Shown: one piece after another, positions 46,910-57,783 of the stretch
Layout: each line of letters starts with the position of its first letter
Numbering within the stretch: the stretch's first letter is position 1
Source of the DNA: Tatumella ptyseos
GTDB lineage: Bacteria > Pseudomonadota > Gammaproteobacteria > Enterobacterales > Enterobacteriaceae
NCBI RefSeq assembly: GCF_030552895.1
Contig: NZ_CP130649.1
Span: 930,001-994,000, forward strand
Reading direction: 5' to 3'
DNA length: 64,000 nucleotides
Program-made: the position numbers and the translations under genes
The notes under the pieces: generated by a model
What the model was told of the DNA's origin: nothing
The model's database searches: none
Seen by the model: only the letters and a program-made list of their open reading frames with translations

Positions 46910-47119
46910 ATGTCTAAGATTAAAGGTAACGTTAAGTGGTTTAATGAATCCAAAGGATTCGGTTTCATTACTCCTGAAGATGGCAGCAAAGATGTATTCG
47001 TACACTTCTCTGCTATCCAGAGCAATGGCTTCAAAACTCTTGCTGAAGGTCAACGCGTAGAGTTTGAAATTACTGACGGCGCTAAAGGCCCATCTGCTGC
47101 TAACGTTATCAGCCTGTAA
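46910..47119 (+). CDS. cspE: Cold-shock-family protein CspE
   Basis: This 69-residue RNA chaperone and transcription antiterminator is nearly identical to E. coli CspE ([20 protein letters not shown]...). It has the RNA-binding motifs KGFGFI (residues 16-21) and VFVHF (29-33) on a single OB fold. It is followed by a strong terminator, then tatE. pagP and crcB, the E. coli neighbours, are missing. Confidence 0.97.
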   Translation: MSKIKGNVKWFNESKGFGFITPEDGSKDVFVHFSAIQSNGFKTLAEGQRVEFEITDGAKGPSAANVISL

Positions 47120-47139
47120 GTTAACAGCCAGAATTTCAA

Positions 47140-47168
47140 AAACCCGCCGCTCTGGCGGGTTTTTTTTT
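47140..47168 (+). terminator. Rho-independent terminator of cspE
   Basis: AAACCCGCC (47140-47148), loop GCTCT, GGCGGGTTT (47154-47162) and a continued T run to 47168. Textbook intrinsic terminator. Confidence 0.95.
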
Positions 47169-47285
47169 ACCTTTACGTTAAGTAGATGTTAATACGCAAT
47201 CTGTTACAGATCATAATTGTGTTATAATCCTGTTCTATCATGATAGATAGAGTGTCCTGCTAAGTATTGAGGTTGAAAGAGAGTT

Positions 47286-47489
47286 ATGGAAGGTATTAGC
47301 TTAGCCAAGTTGTTAATCATCGGCGCACTAATCGTTTTATTGTTTGGTACGAATAAGTTACGTTCTCTTGGTGGTGACTTAGGAAGTGCAATTAAAGGCT
47401 TTAAAAAAGCGATGAAGGATGATGACAGTGCGGGTAAAAATGCTACGGCTGAAGAGGTCACCGCAGACCGCGTTACTCATAAAGAGTAA
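47286..47489 (+). CDS. tatE: Sec-independent protein translocase subunit TatE
   Basis: A 67-residue TatA-type protein: N-terminal membrane helix [22 protein letters not shown], the FGTNKLR hinge and an amphipathic helix [21 protein letters not shown]. The end THKE and the location between cspE and lipA identify it as TatE rather than TatA. It can partly replace TatA in forming the Tat pore. Confidence 0.96.
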   Translation: MEGISLAKLLIIGALIVLLFGTNKLRSLGGDLGSAIKGFKKAMKDDDSAGKNATAEEVTADRVTHKE

Positions 47490-47525
47490 TTAGCCGATTA
47501 CTTACTGTTTAGTGTAAGTAAATAT

Positions 47526-47562
47526 AAAAAAAGCCAGTGCTCTGAAGAGGACTGGCTTTTTT
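47526..47562. terminator. Bidirectional terminator between tatE and lipA
   Basis: GCCAGT (47533-47538) and ACTGGC (47551-47556) pair, with CTCT/AGAG extending the stem inward. An A run lies before and a T run after, so it can work for both convergent genes. Confidence 0.92.
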
Positions 47563-47577
47563 GTATTTGGCATCAAC

Positions 47578-48543
47578 TTATTTGATCTCGATACCCTGTG
47601 CCTGCATATCGGCATGGTATGACGAGCGAACAAACGGGCCACAAGCGGCGTGAGTGAAGCCCATTTCCATTGCTGCTTCTTTCATTTCATCGAACTCGGC
47701 AGGGCTGACATAACGTTGAACAGGAAGGTGATGGCGACTAGGTTGCAGATATTGACCTAGCGTTAGCATCGTTACACCATGTCGACGTAAGTCACGCATA
47801 ACTTCAATAATCTCTTCGTTAGTCTCGCCAAGACCCACCATTAATCCAGATTTTGTTGGGATATTCGGGTGTGCCTGCTTAAATTTTTCGAGCAAGGTCA
47901 ACGACCATTGATAATTGGCGCCTGGCCGTACTTGGCGGTATAAACGCGGCACGTTCTCCAAGTTATGGTTGAACACGTCCGGCGGTGTGGCCGAAAGGAT
48001 CTCTAATGCCTTATCCATGCGACCACGAAAATCAGGGACCAAGGTTTCAATTTTTATCGTTGGGCTCTTCGCTCGAATTGCCGTAATACAGTCAGCAAAG
48101 TGCTGTGCTCCGCCATCCCGTAAATCATCGCGATCCACTGAGGTGATAACTACATAGCGTAACGCCATATCAGCAATCGTCTGACCCAACTTTTCTGGCT
48201 CATTGGTATCAGGTGCAACGGGTCGGCCATGGGCAACGTCACAGAAAGGACAGCGTCGGGTACAGATGGCCCCAAGGATCATAAAAGTTGCTGTACCATG
48301 GTTAAAGCATTCTGCAAGGTTAGGGCAGGAGGCTTCTTCACAAACCGAATGAAGACCATTTTTACGCATCGCAGCTTTGATGCCTTGAATACGGCTTGAA
48401 TCAGCAGGAAGCTTGATCTTCATCCACTCGGGTTTACGCAGTATTTCTTGGCGTTCGGTTACCACGGTCTTCACCGGGATCAGTGCCATTTTATCGGCAT
48501 CCCGATATTTAACACCGCGTTCCATTTGTATTGGTTTGCTCAT
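47578..48543 (-). CDS. lipA: Lipoyl synthase
   Basis: This 321-residue radical-SAM enzyme inserts two sulfurs into octanoyl groups on lipoyl domains. The auxiliary-cluster cysteines are in [12 protein letters not shown] and the radical-SAM cysteines in [11 protein letters not shown]. The C-terminal serine in VRSSYHAD completes the auxiliary cluster. The frame opens 18 codons upstream, but [19 protein letters not shown] at 48543 is the family start; the length equals E. coli LipA. Confidence 0.98.
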   Translation of the reverse strand: MSKPIQMERGVKYRDADKMALIPVKTVVTERQEILRKPEWMKIKLPADSSRIQGIKAAMRKNGLHSVCEEASCPNLAECFNHGTATFMILGAICTRRCPFCDVAHGRPVAPDTNEPEKLGQTIADMALRYVVITSVDRDDLRDGGAQHFADCITAIRAKSPTIKIETLVPDFRGRMDKALEILSATPPDVFNHNLENVPRLYRQVRPGANYQWSLTLLEKFKQAHPNIPTKSGLMVGLGETNEEIIEVMRDLRRHGVTMLTLGQYLQPSRHHLPVQRYVSPAEFDEMKEAAMEMGFTHAACGPFVRSSYHADMQAQGIEIK

Positions 48544-48664
48544 AAGGTATTCCGCGTCACTGTCAGAAGAATCATGCTCGCAACCTCGCAGATTCAACTT
48601 TTCTGATAAATTTGCAAAAGTATATCACTCGGCCGCTGCTTAGACAGCTTTAAGCGCACAAAAG

Positions 48665-49369
48665 TTACAAAGTTGTAAAGGAAAGCGGGTGTTCGCTCGG
48701 CAGGGGGGTGTCACTCACCACCTGCTGATAAGGGATATAGTGGGTGAAATGCTTCACTAAATCTTGCGAGACTTGCGCTATTTTTCGCGAACTTCCATGA
48801 TCTCTCAATTGCGTCATCGTTAAGTCAGCGTAACCGCAAGGGTTGATACGTGTAAAAGGGGAAAGATCCATATCAACGTTGAGAGCTAAACCATGGAAAG
48901 AACAGCCATGACGAATACGTAGCCCAAGTGAACAAATTTTCTGTTCAGCAAGATAGACACCGGGTGCGTCAAGTCGAGCGTAGGCTTGGAGTCCATCTTC
49001 GGCCAAGGTATCAATAACCGTATTTTCAAGTGCCGTTACAAGCTCACGTACCCCAAGTTTGCGACGGCGAATATCGATTAAGACATACATAATTTGTTGC
49101 CCTGGCCCATGGAAAGTCACTTGGCCGCCTCGATCGCTTTGCATGACAGGAATATTGCCTGGCGCTAACAAGTGCTCGGCTTTACCCGCTTGCCCTTGCG
49201 TAAAGACAGCAGGGTGCTCAACCAACCATAGTTCATCCGCGCTAAGAGCTGTCCGGTTATCAGTGAAGTGATGCATCGCCTCGGAAACCGACGCCCAAGG
49301 TTGTTGACCTAGTTGGCGGACAATTAGAGGGGGCAGCTTCATCGTCGTGGTTGGTTGGTCATGACACAT
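48665..49369 (-). CDS. lipB: Octanoyltransferase
   Basis: This enzyme moves octanoyl from acyl carrier protein to lipoyl domains. Motifs: [46 protein letters not shown], and [21 protein letters not shown] with the catalytic Lys and Cys region. The ATG at 49369 overlaps the ybeD stop (TAATG) and gives 234 residues; an internal ATG at 49342 would be closer to the E. coli length (213). ybeF, present between lipB and lipA in E. coli, is absent. Confidence 0.95.
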   Translation of the reverse strand: MCHDQPTTTMKLPPLIVRQLGQQPWASVSEAMHHFTDNRTALSADELWLVEHPAVFTQGQAGKAEHLLAPGNIPVMQSDRGGQVTFHGPGQQIMYVLIDIRRRKLGVRELVTALENTVIDTLAEDGLQAYARLDAPGVYLAEQKICSLGLRIRHGCSFHGLALNVDMDLSPFTRINPCGYADLTMTQLRDHGSSRKIAQVSQDLVKHFTHYIPYQQVVSDTPLPSEHPLSFTTL

Positions 49370-49632
49370 TACATCACCATACGGACAATTTCGATATTCC
49401 CTAACTCTTCGTACAGAGTTTCAACTTGATCGATATGCGTTGCATTAATGGTGATAGAAACTGAGTGGTAGTTACCCTTACTGCTTGGGGTTATGGTTGG
49501 AGAATATTCACCCGGAGCGTGGCGCTGTACCACTTCAATAACTTGGTCAACAAGTTCAGGTTGTGCGAGACCCATCACTTTATAAGTGAAAGGGGTCGGG
49601 AACTCTAACAGTTCATTTAGTTTAGTTTTCAT
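49369..49632 (-). CDS. ybeD: YbeD (DUF493) protein
   Basis: An 87-residue cytoplasmic protein almost identical to E. coli YbeD ([21 protein letters not shown]...IVRMVM), a small ferredoxin-like fold resembling ACT-type regulatory domains. Its role is unknown; the conserved position ahead of lipB suggests a link to lipoate metabolism. The ATG at 49632 has GGAG five bases upstream; two extra in-frame codons exist upstream. Confidence 0.96.
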   Translation of the reverse strand: MKTKLNELLEFPTPFTYKVMGLAQPELVDQVIEVVQRHAPGEYSPTITPSSKGNYHSVSITINATHIDQVETLYEELGNIEIVRMVM

Positions 49633-49646
49633 AATCACTCCAAATC

Positions 49647-49672
49647 AAAAAAGACTCCCGCAAGCGCGGGAG
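49647..49672 (-). terminator. Rho-independent terminator of dacA
   Basis: On the minus strand CTCCCGC-GCTT-GCGGGAG (49655-49672) followed by TCTTTTTT (down to 49647). Lies between dacA and ybeD. Confidence 0.93.
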
Positions 49673-49719
49673 GTTATATTAATAATTATGTGGGGGCGAA
49701 GCGAAGAAAATCAAGCACT

Positions 49720-50931
49720 CTAGCCAAACCAATGATGGAACATCAGTTTGATATGGTCGACAATTTTACTGAAGAAACCGCCCTCGGGGACGGCGTTGAG
49801 CACCATTAACGGACGTTTATCAATAATTTTCCCGTCCAGTTGGAAATTAATGGTTCCCACTACCTGATTCTTTTGGAGTGGTGCGTGAAGTTCGCCTGAA
49901 TCGAGCACATAGCTAGCTTTGAGATCTTTCATGCGTCCGCGTGGTACGGTGATGTACACATCTTTATTGACACCCAGCTCAGCTTTATCAGTATCACCAA
50001 ACCAGACGGGTTCGGATGCGAAGTCTTTACCTGCTTTGATAGGGGAGATGGTTTCGAAAAAGCGGAAGCCCCAGGTCAGGAGTTTCTTACTTTCAGTTTC
50101 CCGGCCTTTATAAGTGTGGCCGCCCATGACTGCCGAGATCAGACGCATTTGACCTTCGGTTGCTGAGGCAACCAAGTTAAATCCGGCGGAATCAGTGTGT
50201 CCAGTTTTAATGCCATCAACATTCATGCTGGTATCCCACAGCAATCCATTACGGTTTTGCTGGCGGATATTATTAAAGGTAAACTCTTTTTCGTGATAAA
50301 TGGCGTATTCGTCCGGTACATCTCTAATCAAAGCTTGGCCAATTAGCGCCATATCGCGAGCTGAACTATATTGTCCTTCAGCATCCAATCCGTGTACCGT
50401 TTGGAAGTGCGTATTTTTGAGACCCAATGACCTTACATAGTTGTTCATCAGACCGACAAAGGTCTCTTGACTGCCAGCAACATAATCAGCCATCGCTACA
50501 CAAGCATCATTACCTGATTGCAGTACAATTCCGCGAGTTAGTTGTGAAACAGGTACACGATCGCCTGGCTTGAGGAACATTAATGATGAACCTTTAAAAA
50601 CAGGATTTCCTGTCGCCCATGCATCTTGACCTACAGTCACCATATCATCTTGGTGGATCTTACCGGCTTTAACGGCTTGGCCGATAACATAACTGGTCAT
50701 CATTTTGGTCAAACTGGCGGGGTCTCGGCGCGCGTCGGCATTTTTCTCTGCCAGGACTTTGCCTGAGTTATAATCCATGACGATATACGCCTCGGCATCG
50801 ATATTCGGCACGCCTGGGATCATCGTCTGAACGATATTATCGTCTGCCATAGCAGAAGGGCCCAGTAGCACTGCCACCAGCGGGAGTAGGGTGAGACGCT
50901 TTAACATCTTTGGAGCGAGAGTTTTCTTCAT
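49720..50931 (-). CDS. dacA: D-alanyl-D-alanine carboxypeptidase DacA (PBP5)
   Basis: A 403-residue enzyme (same length as E. coli PBP5) that trims the terminal D-Ala of peptidoglycan pentapeptides. Signal peptide at about 1-29 (ending PSAMA). Penicillin-binding motifs: SLTKM (SxxK), SGNDA and KTGHTD. The C-terminus ends in an amphipathic membrane anchor ([18 protein letters not shown]). Located downstream of rlpA in the usual mrdA-mrdB-rlpA-dacA order. Confidence 0.98.
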   Translation of the reverse strand: MKKTLAPKMLKRLTLLPLVAVLLGPSAMADDNIVQTMIPGVPNIDAEAYIVMDYNSGKVLAEKNADARRDPASLTKMMTSYVIGQAVKAGKIHQDDMVTVGQDAWATGNPVFKGSSLMFLKPGDRVPVSQLTRGIVLQSGNDACVAMADYVAGSQETFVGLMNNYVRSLGLKNTHFQTVHGLDAEGQYSSARDMALIGQALIRDVPDEYAIYHEKEFTFNNIRQQNRNGLLWDTSMNVDGIKTGHTDSAGFNLVASATEGQMRLISAVMGGHTYKGRETESKKLLTWGFRFFETISPIKAGKDFASEPVWFGDTDKAELGVNKDVYITVPRGRMKDLKASYVLDSGELHAPLQKNQVVGTINFQLDGKIIDKRPLMVLNAVPEGGFFSKIVDHIKLMFHHWFG

Positions 50932-50957
50932 TGTAACGTTCTCATTCAGAGGCAGTA

Positions 50958-50990
50958 CAAAAATCCCCGCTAAACAGTGTTTAACGGGGA
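50958..50990 (-). terminator. Terminator between rlpA and dacA
   Basis: On the minus strand TCCCCGTTAAAC and GTTTAGCGGGGA (50964-50990) form a 12-bp stem with one G-U pair and a 3-base loop, followed by TTTTTG. It is just after the rlpA stop, so dacA must have its own promoter. Confidence 0.9.
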
Positions 50991-51002
50991 ACCTTGAGGG
51001 GC

Positions 51003-52166
51003 TTAATTATTATTGGAAGTAATAAAAGAATTCACATTATCTTGGGCAAGTCGCTGTTGAAGTGCAGTTGCCTCATTGCGGCTACTGAAGCCACCAAGCT
51101 GAACGCGATAAACATTACCATTCACCGCTTCAACATGCCCGGCAACATTATAGTGTTGCGCTAATTTCTTCTGTAGCTCGTTTGCACGCTCAGCATTATT
51201 CACTGCAGCAACCTGAACCACAAAGCCCTTTCCATTACCGTGGCTTGCTGTGGTGGGTTTTGTTACAGGTGGATTGACGGCTGGTGTCGTATGGGGAGTA
51301 CTTACGGCAACCGCCGCCGGTGCAGAAGATGCTTGAGGCGTCACTGGGGCTTGTTGATCTTCATCAGACTCTAATACACCACTGCGTAACGGCTGTGGAG
51401 CACCTTGTAAACCGTTGGTATGTACTGGGGCACCACTGTCCCCCTGACTTTGTAACTCACTATTGTCCACTGCCCGTACATTGCTTTCGGTGGCAGTGGT
51501 TGATGTGGTGACTGGAGGCAATGCTGTACTTCCCGATGAGGAGCTATCCCCCGAAGTCATGCCACCATCAAGATTAGGGCGTGGTGGAAGATCATAGCTC
51601 TGTTTTGCTACGCGGGTGCCGATCGTTCCTGGGCCTGATAGTGAGCCATCTGCCGCAACATTGATGACATCGATACGTACTCGACTGTTGTTAGAGGTGT
51701 TCAAGCGTGTAGCAGCAGCAGGGGAAAGATCGATGATTCGTCCAGGAATAAATGGACCACGGTCGTTAATCCGGACAACCAGTTGACGATTGTTGGCTAA
51801 GTTTGTGACACGGACATAAGAGGGAATCGGTAAAGTAGGATGCGCAGCCGTGAAAGCGTCTGAATCAAACGCTTCACCCGAGGCAGTACGATTTCCTTGT
51901 GCATCATCACCATAGATTGAGGCTAAACCAATTTGGCTGAAGTTTTGAGTATCAGTAACAATTTTGTAGCGAATACCATTGACGCTGTAATCATTGTTAG
52001 CGGTCGTATTGCGTGGCTCATACTTCGGTTCGATACCGGGTATCTCGACTACCGGTCCATTATAGGCAGGCAGTGGAGGGGCGGTATAATTCTGCTGTGA
52101 CTGTTCAGATGAACAGGCCGCCAAGATTAATGATGCAAAGCTGATTCCAAGCCATTCCTTTCGCAT
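51003..52166 (-). CDS. rlpA: Septal-ring lytic transglycosylase lipoprotein RlpA
   Basis: A 387-residue outer-membrane lipoprotein. The lipobox LILAAC has its cysteine at residue 18. A double-psi beta-barrel domain (about 80-165: [43 protein letters not shown]) is followed by a long low-complexity Ser/Thr/Pro/Ala linker and a C-terminal SPOR domain (about 310-387) that binds denuded glycan at division sites. RlpA of Pseudomonas cuts naked glycans. Longer than E. coli RlpA (362) owing to the linker. Confidence 0.95.
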   Translation of the reverse strand: MRKEWLGISFASLILAACSSEQSQQNYTAPPLPAYNGPVVEIPGIEPKYEPRNTTANNDYSVNGIRYKIVTDTQNFSQIGLASIYGDDAQGNRTASGEAFDSDAFTAAHPTLPIPSYVRVTNLANNRQLVVRINDRGPFIPGRIIDLSPAAATRLNTSNNSRVRIDVINVAADGSLSGPGTIGTRVAKQSYDLPPRPNLDGGMTSGDSSSSGSTALPPVTTSTTATESNVRAVDNSELQSQGDSGAPVHTNGLQGAPQPLRSGVLESDEDQQAPVTPQASSAPAAVAVSTPHTTPAVNPPVTKPTTASHGNGKGFVVQVAAVNNAERANELQKKLAQHYNVAGHVEAVNGNVYRVQLGGFSSRNEATALQQRLAQDNVNSFITSNNN

Positions 52167-52175
52167 GTCTGCCTC

Positions 52176-53294
52176 TTATACGCTTTTAGATAACATTTTT
52201 CGATGAGTATGAATTGACATTACAATGCCAAAACCTGCCATAAGCACCACGAGGGCCGAACCGCCGTAGCTAACCAAGGGCAAGGGAACGCCAACCACCG
52301 GAAGAATACCACTCACCATACCGATATTGACGAACACATAGACAAATAAGATTAGCATTAATCCTCCGGCCATCACACGGCCAAAGGTGGTTTGCGCGCG
52401 AGCCGCAATGATTAAGCCTCGAATAATCAAGAGTAAATAAAGCGCGAGTAAACCGAGTACGCCAATGAGTCCTAACTCTTCAGCCAAGACGGCGAAAATA
52501 AAGTCTGTGTGGCGCTCGGGTAAAAACTCAAGCTGTGACTGGGTACCGTGTAACCAGCCTTTCCCTCGTAGACCACCAGAGCCGATTGCAATTTTCGATT
52601 GAATAATATGATAGCCAGCACCCAGTGGATCGCTTTCTGGATTTAACAGCATCATAACGCGATCACGCTGATAATCATGCATTAAGAAGAACCATAAAAT
52701 AGGAATAAATGCGGCAAGTAGCAGCACCGCTATACCAATCAATCGCCAGCTCATTCCCGCAAGGAAGAGAACGAAAATGCCTGAGGCAGCGATCAAAATA
52801 GCCGTTCCTAAATCTGGCTGTGCGGCCACTAATAAGGTGGGGAGCGCAATTAAGACTAATGCAATCCCCGTATTTTTTAGTGAGGGCGGGCAGACATCAC
52901 GGTTAATAAAACGAGCAACCATTAAAGGCACTGCAATTTTCGCGATCTCTGATGGTTGAAAACGAATGACCCCTAGGTCAAGCCAACGTTGCGCCCCTTT
53001 ACTAATGTGGCCAAACGCATCGACGGCAATGAGTAAAACAACGCTTAAAATGTAGAGATAGGGTGCCCAACTCTCATAAACACGCGGTGGGATCTGCGCT
53101 AAGGTCAGCATTAGCGCTAAGCCCATACCAATCTGACCAATTTTACGTTCCATCATTCCGGGGTCTTGGCCACTGGCGCTCCAGATAATAAATCCGCTGT
53201 AAGTGAGAAGCGTCAGGATAATAATCATAAACATGGGGTCAACGTGGATACGAGTCCAGATTGATTGTTTTTGTGCATGGTTACTCATTGGCAT
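52176..53294 (-). CDS. mrdB: Peptidoglycan glycosyltransferase RodA (MrdB)
   Basis: This 372-residue SEDS-family membrane glycosyltransferase of the rod-shape elongasome works with PBP2. It shows [34 protein letters not shown], the long extracytoplasmic loop ([36 protein letters not shown]) with the catalytic Asp region, and [13 protein letters not shown]. The start overlaps the mrdA stop (TAATG) with AAGGTG seven bases upstream. Confidence 0.98.
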   Translation of the reverse strand: MPMSNHAQKQSIWTRIHVDPMFMIIILTLLTYSGFIIWSASGQDPGMMERKIGQIGMGLALMLTLAQIPPRVYESWAPYLYILSVVLLIAVDAFGHISKGAQRWLDLGVIRFQPSEIAKIAVPLMVARFINRDVCPPSLKNTGIALVLIALPTLLVAAQPDLGTAILIAASGIFVLFLAGMSWRLIGIAVLLLAAFIPILWFFLMHDYQRDRVMMLLNPESDPLGAGYHIIQSKIAIGSGGLRGKGWLHGTQSQLEFLPERHTDFIFAVLAEELGLIGVLGLLALYLLLIIRGLIIAARAQTTFGRVMAGGLMLILFVYVFVNIGMVSGILPVVGVPLPLVSYGGSALVVLMAGFGIVMSIHTHRKMLSKSV

Positions 53295-55201
53295 TACTCA
53301 TCACCTTCATAGCCTGAAGGCAGGGGAGCCTCTGGCGATAATTGGGTATTATTGTCACCTAACATAATGTGGTCCAAAATTTGGCGCATAATGGTACCGA
53401 CTGCTGCGCCGGAACCACCATTTTCTAAAATCATTGTGATGGCCACACGGGGATTATCATAGGGGGCGAAAGCGGTCATCAGCTTATGGTCACGCAAACG
53501 CTCAGAAATCTTTTGTGCATTATAGGTCTCGTTGGCTTTCAGTCCGTATACTTGAGCGGTACCTGACTTCGCAGCAATTTTATACGGGGCGCTAATAAAA
53601 CTTTTATGCGCCGTTCCATTAGGCCGGTTAGCAACACCATACATTCCATCTTTAGCAATTTCCCAATAACCAGAATGCACATCGCCGATAGTGTCTGGAG
53701 CGGGCGGTTGATAGGGGTGGCTGGTACCTGACCGATTTGCCGACAATAATAAATGAGGCACTTTCAGTTCACCATCATTGATTAATGTCATCAATGCTTT
53801 ATTCATTTGTAGTGGCGTTGCTGTCCAATAGCCTTGGCCGATTCCTACTGGGATTGTGTCACCTTGATACCAAGGTTTTTTGAAGCGATTCAACTTCCAC
53901 TCCCGTGTTGGCATATTACCTGCGCTCTCTTGAGGGAGGTCAATCCCGGTTCGTTGACCATATCCAAATTTCGTCATCCATTCAGATAGACGGTCAATTC
54001 CTAAATCAAAGGCGACTTGGTAGAAAAAGGTATCCGCCGATTCTTCGAGCGACTTTGTCACATTAAGGCGTCCATGGCCCCATTTTTTCCAATCGCGAAA
54101 ACGTTTCTCACTTCCCGGTAATTGCCACCACCCAGGATCGAATAGACTGGTATTTTTAGTAATGACCCCAGCGCTTAACGCCGAAACCGCGACAAATGGT
54201 TTTACGGTTGAAGCTGGCGGATAGGCTGCTTGAATGGCACGGTTGTACAATGGACGGTCTGGATTGGTCAATAATTCTTTATAATCTTTACTTGAAATGC
54301 CTTCCACGAACAAGTTGGGATCGTAGCTGGGCATCGACACCATAGCGAGAATTTCGCCATTGCGAGGGTCACTGACGACTACTGCTGCGCGGCTTCCTGC
54401 CAATAAGGTTTCGATATATTGTTGTAAGCCCAAATCCAGTGTGAGCGTAATATCTTCACCGGCTTGCGGGGTAACTTCATTCAGCTGCCGGACGACGCGA
54501 CCACGGTTATTTACCTCAACCTCTTCATACCCGGTGTTACCATGCAAGGTATCCTCATAATAGGCTTCAACACCCAGTTTACCGATATCGTGGCTGGCAC
54601 TGTAATTACCTGCTTTTTGCTCACGGGTTAAACGAGCCATATCTCGGTCATTAATTTTGGAAACATAACCAACGATATGAGTGAGGCTAGCGCCGTATGG
54701 GTAATAACGTCGCTGATAGCCCTTGATTTCGACGCCAGGAAAACGATATTGATTCACGGCAAAACGGGCAATTTGCTCGTCATTTAATTCGCTTTTAAGC
54801 ACGACAGAAGTGAAGCGGCGGGCTTGCTTACGCTCCTTTTCGAAAGCTTGTATTTCTTCATCGGTCAACGATAAGACGGGTTTTAATGCTTCGAGTGTTT
54901 GTCTTAAGTTACCCACCTTAGCGGGTAATATTTCTGCTTGGTAGATGGTGCGATTCAGTGCGAGCGCAACCCCATTACGGTCGTAAATGATACCGCGACT
55001 TGGGGCGATGGGAACTAATTTAATACGATTCTGGTTAGAGCGGGTACGGTAGTCATCATAGTTAATGATTTGGAGATGACACATATTGGCAATAAGAATG
55101 GAGAGTAATAGAAAAACACCCACAAGTGCGATGGCGGCCCGTTTCACAAATAATTTTTGTTCAGCGCTATAATCGCGGAAAGCGTAGGCGGTCAATTTCA
55201 T
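53294..55201 (-). CDS. mrdA: Penicillin-binding protein 2 (MrdA)
   Basis: This 635-residue transpeptidase is required for elongation and rod shape. One N-terminal membrane helix (about 20-40), a pedestal/dimerisation domain, then the transpeptidase domain with the nucleophile in PASTVKPF (about residue 330), SADTFF and KSGTAQVYG. Length is as in E. coli (633). Coupled to mrdB; rlmH lies upstream. Confidence 0.98.
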   Translation of the reverse strand: MKLTAYAFRDYSAEQKLFVKRAAIALVGVFLLLSILIANMCHLQIINYDDYRTRSNQNRIKLVPIAPSRGIIYDRNGVALALNRTIYQAEILPAKVGNLRQTLEALKPVLSLTDEEIQAFEKERKQARRFTSVVLKSELNDEQIARFAVNQYRFPGVEIKGYQRRYYPYGASLTHIVGYVSKINDRDMARLTREQKAGNYSASHDIGKLGVEAYYEDTLHGNTGYEEVEVNNRGRVVRQLNEVTPQAGEDITLTLDLGLQQYIETLLAGSRAAVVVSDPRNGEILAMVSMPSYDPNLFVEGISSKDYKELLTNPDRPLYNRAIQAAYPPASTVKPFVAVSALSAGVITKNTSLFDPGWWQLPGSEKRFRDWKKWGHGRLNVTKSLEESADTFFYQVAFDLGIDRLSEWMTKFGYGQRTGIDLPQESAGNMPTREWKLNRFKKPWYQGDTIPVGIGQGYWTATPLQMNKALMTLINDGELKVPHLLLSANRSGTSHPYQPPAPDTIGDVHSGYWEIAKDGMYGVANRPNGTAHKSFISAPYKIAAKSGTAQVYGLKANETYNAQKISERLRDHKLMTAFAPYDNPRVAITMILENGGSGAAVGTIMRQILDHIMLGDNNTQLSPEAPLPSGYEGDE

Positions 55202-55233
55202 GCAAGTGTTTTCTACTTATTCAAGGTCGAGAG

Positions 55234-55704
55234 TTATTCGCGATGGTAAGGATGGTTAGTCGTAATACTCCAAGCGCGATAGAGGCTTTCAGCAACCAAT
55301 ACTCTGACTAATGGATGGGGTAAGGTCAATGGTGAGAGTGACCAACTTTGATCTGCCGCAGCTTTACACGCTGGGGCAAGCCCCTCTGGCCCACCAATGA
55401 GTAGACTGACATCTCGTCCGTCCTGCTTCCAACGATCAAGCTGTTGGGCAAGAACTGGCGTTTCCCATGGGGTTCCAGGAATGTCCAACGTCACGATCCG
55501 GTTACCTTTACCCACTACAGCTAACATCGCCTCACCTTCTTTTTCAAGGATCCGCTTAATATCAGCGTTCTTTCCTCGCTTCCCTGCGGGGATTTCGATT
55601 AGCTCAAAAGGCATATCGCGCGGGAAACGACGTAAATAATCCATGAAGCCGGTTTGTACCCAATCGGGCATTTTAGTGCCTACGGCGATGAGCTGTAATT
55701 TCAC
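55234..55704 (-). CDS. rlmH: 23S rRNA pseudouridine-1915 N3-methyltransferase
   Basis: A 156-residue SPOUT-class methyltransferase acting on pseudouridine 1915 of 23S rRNA in the 70S ribosome. It shows [16 protein letters not shown], the SAM-binding knot [48 protein letters not shown] and the C-terminal NHPYHRE. Length as in E. coli (155). Three bases downstream of rsfS. Confidence 0.98.
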   Translation of the reverse strand: MKLQLIAVGTKMPDWVQTGFMDYLRRFPRDMPFELIEIPAGKRGKNADIKRILEKEGEAMLAVVGKGNRIVTLDIPGTPWETPVLAQQLDRWKQDGRDVSLLIGGPEGLAPACKAAADQSWSLSPLTLPHPLVRVLVAESLYRAWSITTNHPYHRE

Positions 55705-55707
55705 TCA

Positions 55708-56034
55708 TTAACTCCAGAGTTTCTCAAGCTCATAAAGCTGACGAGCTTCTTCTTCCATAATGTGAACAATAACTTCACCTAAATCGACCACGACCCAATC
55801 ACCAGAAACTTTACCTTCTGTACCCATCGGCTGTAAGCCAGCGAGTTTAGCTTCTTGTTTAAGATGATCCGCGATAGACATGACATGGCGAGAAGAGGTC
55901 CCGGTACAGATCACCATACAATCAGTGATACTGGATTTACCGTGAACATTAATAGAAATTATGTTTTGTGCTTTAAGATCGTCAACTTTGTCGACAACGA
56001 AAGCTTGGAGTGCTTGGCCTTGCAAAAGCTTCAC
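55708..56034 (-). CDS. rsfS: Ribosomal silencing factor RsfS
   Basis: A 108-residue protein that binds ribosomal protein uL14 and blocks subunit joining in stationary phase. It shows the RsfS pattern [38 protein letters not shown], then [30 protein letters not shown]. Slightly longer than E. coli (105) at the N-terminus. First gene of rsfS-rlmH-mrdA-mrdB-rlpA. cobC, next to it in E. coli, is absent. Confidence 0.97.
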   Translation of the reverse strand: MKLLQGQALQAFVVDKVDDLKAQNIISINVHGKSSITDCMVICTGTSSRHVMSIADHLKQEAKLAGLQPMGTEGKVSGDWVVVDLGEVIVHIMEEEARQLYELEKLWS

Positions 56035-56063
56035 CTTCGGTAATGATGGTTATAAAGTAAAAT

Positions 56064-56093
56064 CCCTAGACATTAACATGGCGATGACTAGGG
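56064..56093 (-). terminator. Probable terminator after nadD
   Basis: CCCTAG (56064-56069) and CTAGGG (56088-56093) pair, with CAT/ATG able to continue the stem. On the minus strand ATTTTACTTTAT follows. It would separate the leuS-lptE-holA-nadD unit from rsfS. Confidence 0.5.
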
Positions 56094-56117
56094 GTTGAGG
56101 CCTATTGTACCACGCTG

Positions 56118-56762
56118 TCAACGGGGGCGATATAAGCCTGTTTCAGCGATGTATTGAATGACCGCTTCGGGAAGTAAATCCTGACACGATAAGCCATGAT
56201 GCAAGCGTCGACGAATGTCGGTTGCAGAGATGGTATATAACGAAGTATCTGCGAGAAATATCCCCCCGCATGGCCTGCTATGTAAGCTGGGTGCATCGGC
56301 GAGATGGCGTGTAATCCATGACTGAACTTTTGTCTCAGCGTGTTGGCTGGAGTACCCAGGTCGCTGTGCCACAACGAGATGACAATAATCCAAAATTTCT
56401 TGCCATCTTTCCCATTTGTTGAGATTGAGTAACGAGTCTTGACCAATAATAAATGCTAAAGGGGCATTTTCCCCAACCTCTGCGCGAAGCAGCATTAGCG
56501 TATCAATAGTCCATGACGGGGTATCTCGCTCAAGTTCTCGGCAGTCAATTGAAAATAGGGGGTCGTCTTGTATTGCCCTTTTGATTAATTCTACACGCTG
56601 TGTGGCACTCGCTTCGGGTTGGGGGCGATGGGGCGGCACATTATTGGGCATTAGTGTGATATTTTTGAGTTGCAGCAGTGTGGCGATTTCGCGTGCGCAA
56701 TTCAAATGACCGTTATGGATTGGGTCAAAGGTTCCCCCAAACCATGCAGAGAGCTTAGACAT
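56118..56762 (-). CDS. nadD: Nicotinate-mononucleotide adenylyltransferase
   Basis: A 214-residue enzyme making deamido-NAD from NaMN and ATP. It has the nucleotidyltransferase motif GGTFDPIHNGHLNCA (residues 9-23), PPHRPQ and the C-terminal ISATDIRRRLHHGLSCQDLLPEAVIQYI. Length as in E. coli (213). Its start lies 8 bases inside the end of holA. Confidence 0.97.
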   Translation of the reverse strand: MSKLSAWFGGTFDPIHNGHLNCAREIATLLQLKNITLMPNNVPPHRPQPEASATQRVELIKRAIQDDPLFSIDCRELERDTPSWTIDTLMLLRAEVGENAPLAFIIGQDSLLNLNKWERWQEILDYCHLVVAQRPGYSSQHAETKVQSWITRHLADAPSLHSRPCGGIFLADTSLYTISATDIRRRLHHGLSCQDLLPEAVIQYIAETGLYRPR

Positions 56763-57783
56763 GATAGAGTCCTATAGGAAACTGAGGTTGGCAAATGAGT
56801 ACGCTTAAGGCATTTAATGCTGGCCAACACTCGGTAGAAAAATCTTTTTTCACTGCGATTTCCAATGAAGCTAAATGATGGACGATATGACGTAAGCGTA
56901 CCCGATCAAGTCGCTGTAAAGCATTAGTATAGAGCTGACGTTTATTTTGCCAAACGCGTAGCTTATCCATGACTGCACGACGCGCATCCGCCGCGGTTGA
57001 GGAGATTTCCAGTAGGGTCATGATTTCTCGTTGCAGCGTTCTAATAAGGATAATGGGTTCCTGATCTTCCGACTGTAACTGCTGTAAAACGTGTAGGGCA
57101 CGTTTACTCTTTCCTGCCAATAAGGCATCTATCCAATGATAGGGAGTGAAAATAGCCGCATCATAAACAGCTTCTTCTACTCTTGGCAAAGTCAGCACAC
57201 CATCTGGCCACAATAATGACAGACGCTCTAAGGCTTGGGATAAGGCTAACAAGTTACCTTCATAATAATAACAAAGGAGACGTAACGCTGGCTCGTCAAG
57301 GGTTAATGACATGGCACGACACCGTTGCTGAACCCAACGTGGTAATTGTTGGTGATCGGGGGTAGTGCAGGTAACAAGTAGGCCGTTCTTAATCAGTGCT
57401 TTGTACCATGCACTGTTTTCTTGCGCCTTAGTTATTTTCGGCGCATGGATGATGAGTATTAAGTCGTTGTGAACTAAGGTAATAAGCTGTTCAAGATGAC
57501 CGGCCTGTGCAGCATTCGGGCCATTTTCTGCCAGCTGTAATATAAATACTTGTCGCTGACTAAATAGGCTCATGGCTTGGCATTCACTAAAGAGTAAATC
57601 CCAATCAGTATGTTGATCTATCGAAAATGAGTGATGCTCAGTAAAGTCGTGCGAACGCGCGGCAATCAAAATGGATTGCTGACTCTCTTGGTGCAGAAGG
57701 GGATCGCTACCGACGACTAAATAGTAACGGCGCAACCCGTTATTGAGTTGCGCCGAAAGTTGCTCGGGGAACACTCTGGTCAT
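56755..57783 (-). CDS. holA: DNA polymerase III subunit delta
   Basis: A 342-residue clamp-loader subunit (the wrench that opens the beta clamp). N-terminus MTRVFPEQLSAQLNNGLRRYYLVVGSDPLLHQES and the beta-clamp-binding segment ECQAMSLFSQRQVFIL are typical of HolA; the middle holds LERLSLLWPDG and the C-terminal helical collar domain. Length as in E. coli (343). The ATG overlaps the lptE stop (TAATG). Confidence 0.97.
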   Translation of the reverse strand: MTRVFPEQLSAQLNNGLRRYYLVVGSDPLLHQESQQSILIAARSHDFTEHHSFSIDQHTDWDLLFSECQAMSLFSQRQVFILQLAENGPNAAQAGHLEQLITLVHNDLILIIHAPKITKAQENSAWYKALIKNGLLVTCTTPDHQQLPRWVQQRCRAMSLTLDEPALRLLCYYYEGNLLALSQALERLSLLWPDGVLTLPRVEEAVYDAAIFTPYHWIDALLAGKSKRALHVLQQLQSEDQEPIILIRTLQREIMTLLEISSTAADARRAVMDKLRVWQNKRQLYTNALQRLDRVRLRHIVHHLASLEIAVKKDFSTECWPALNALSVLICQPQFPIGLYHV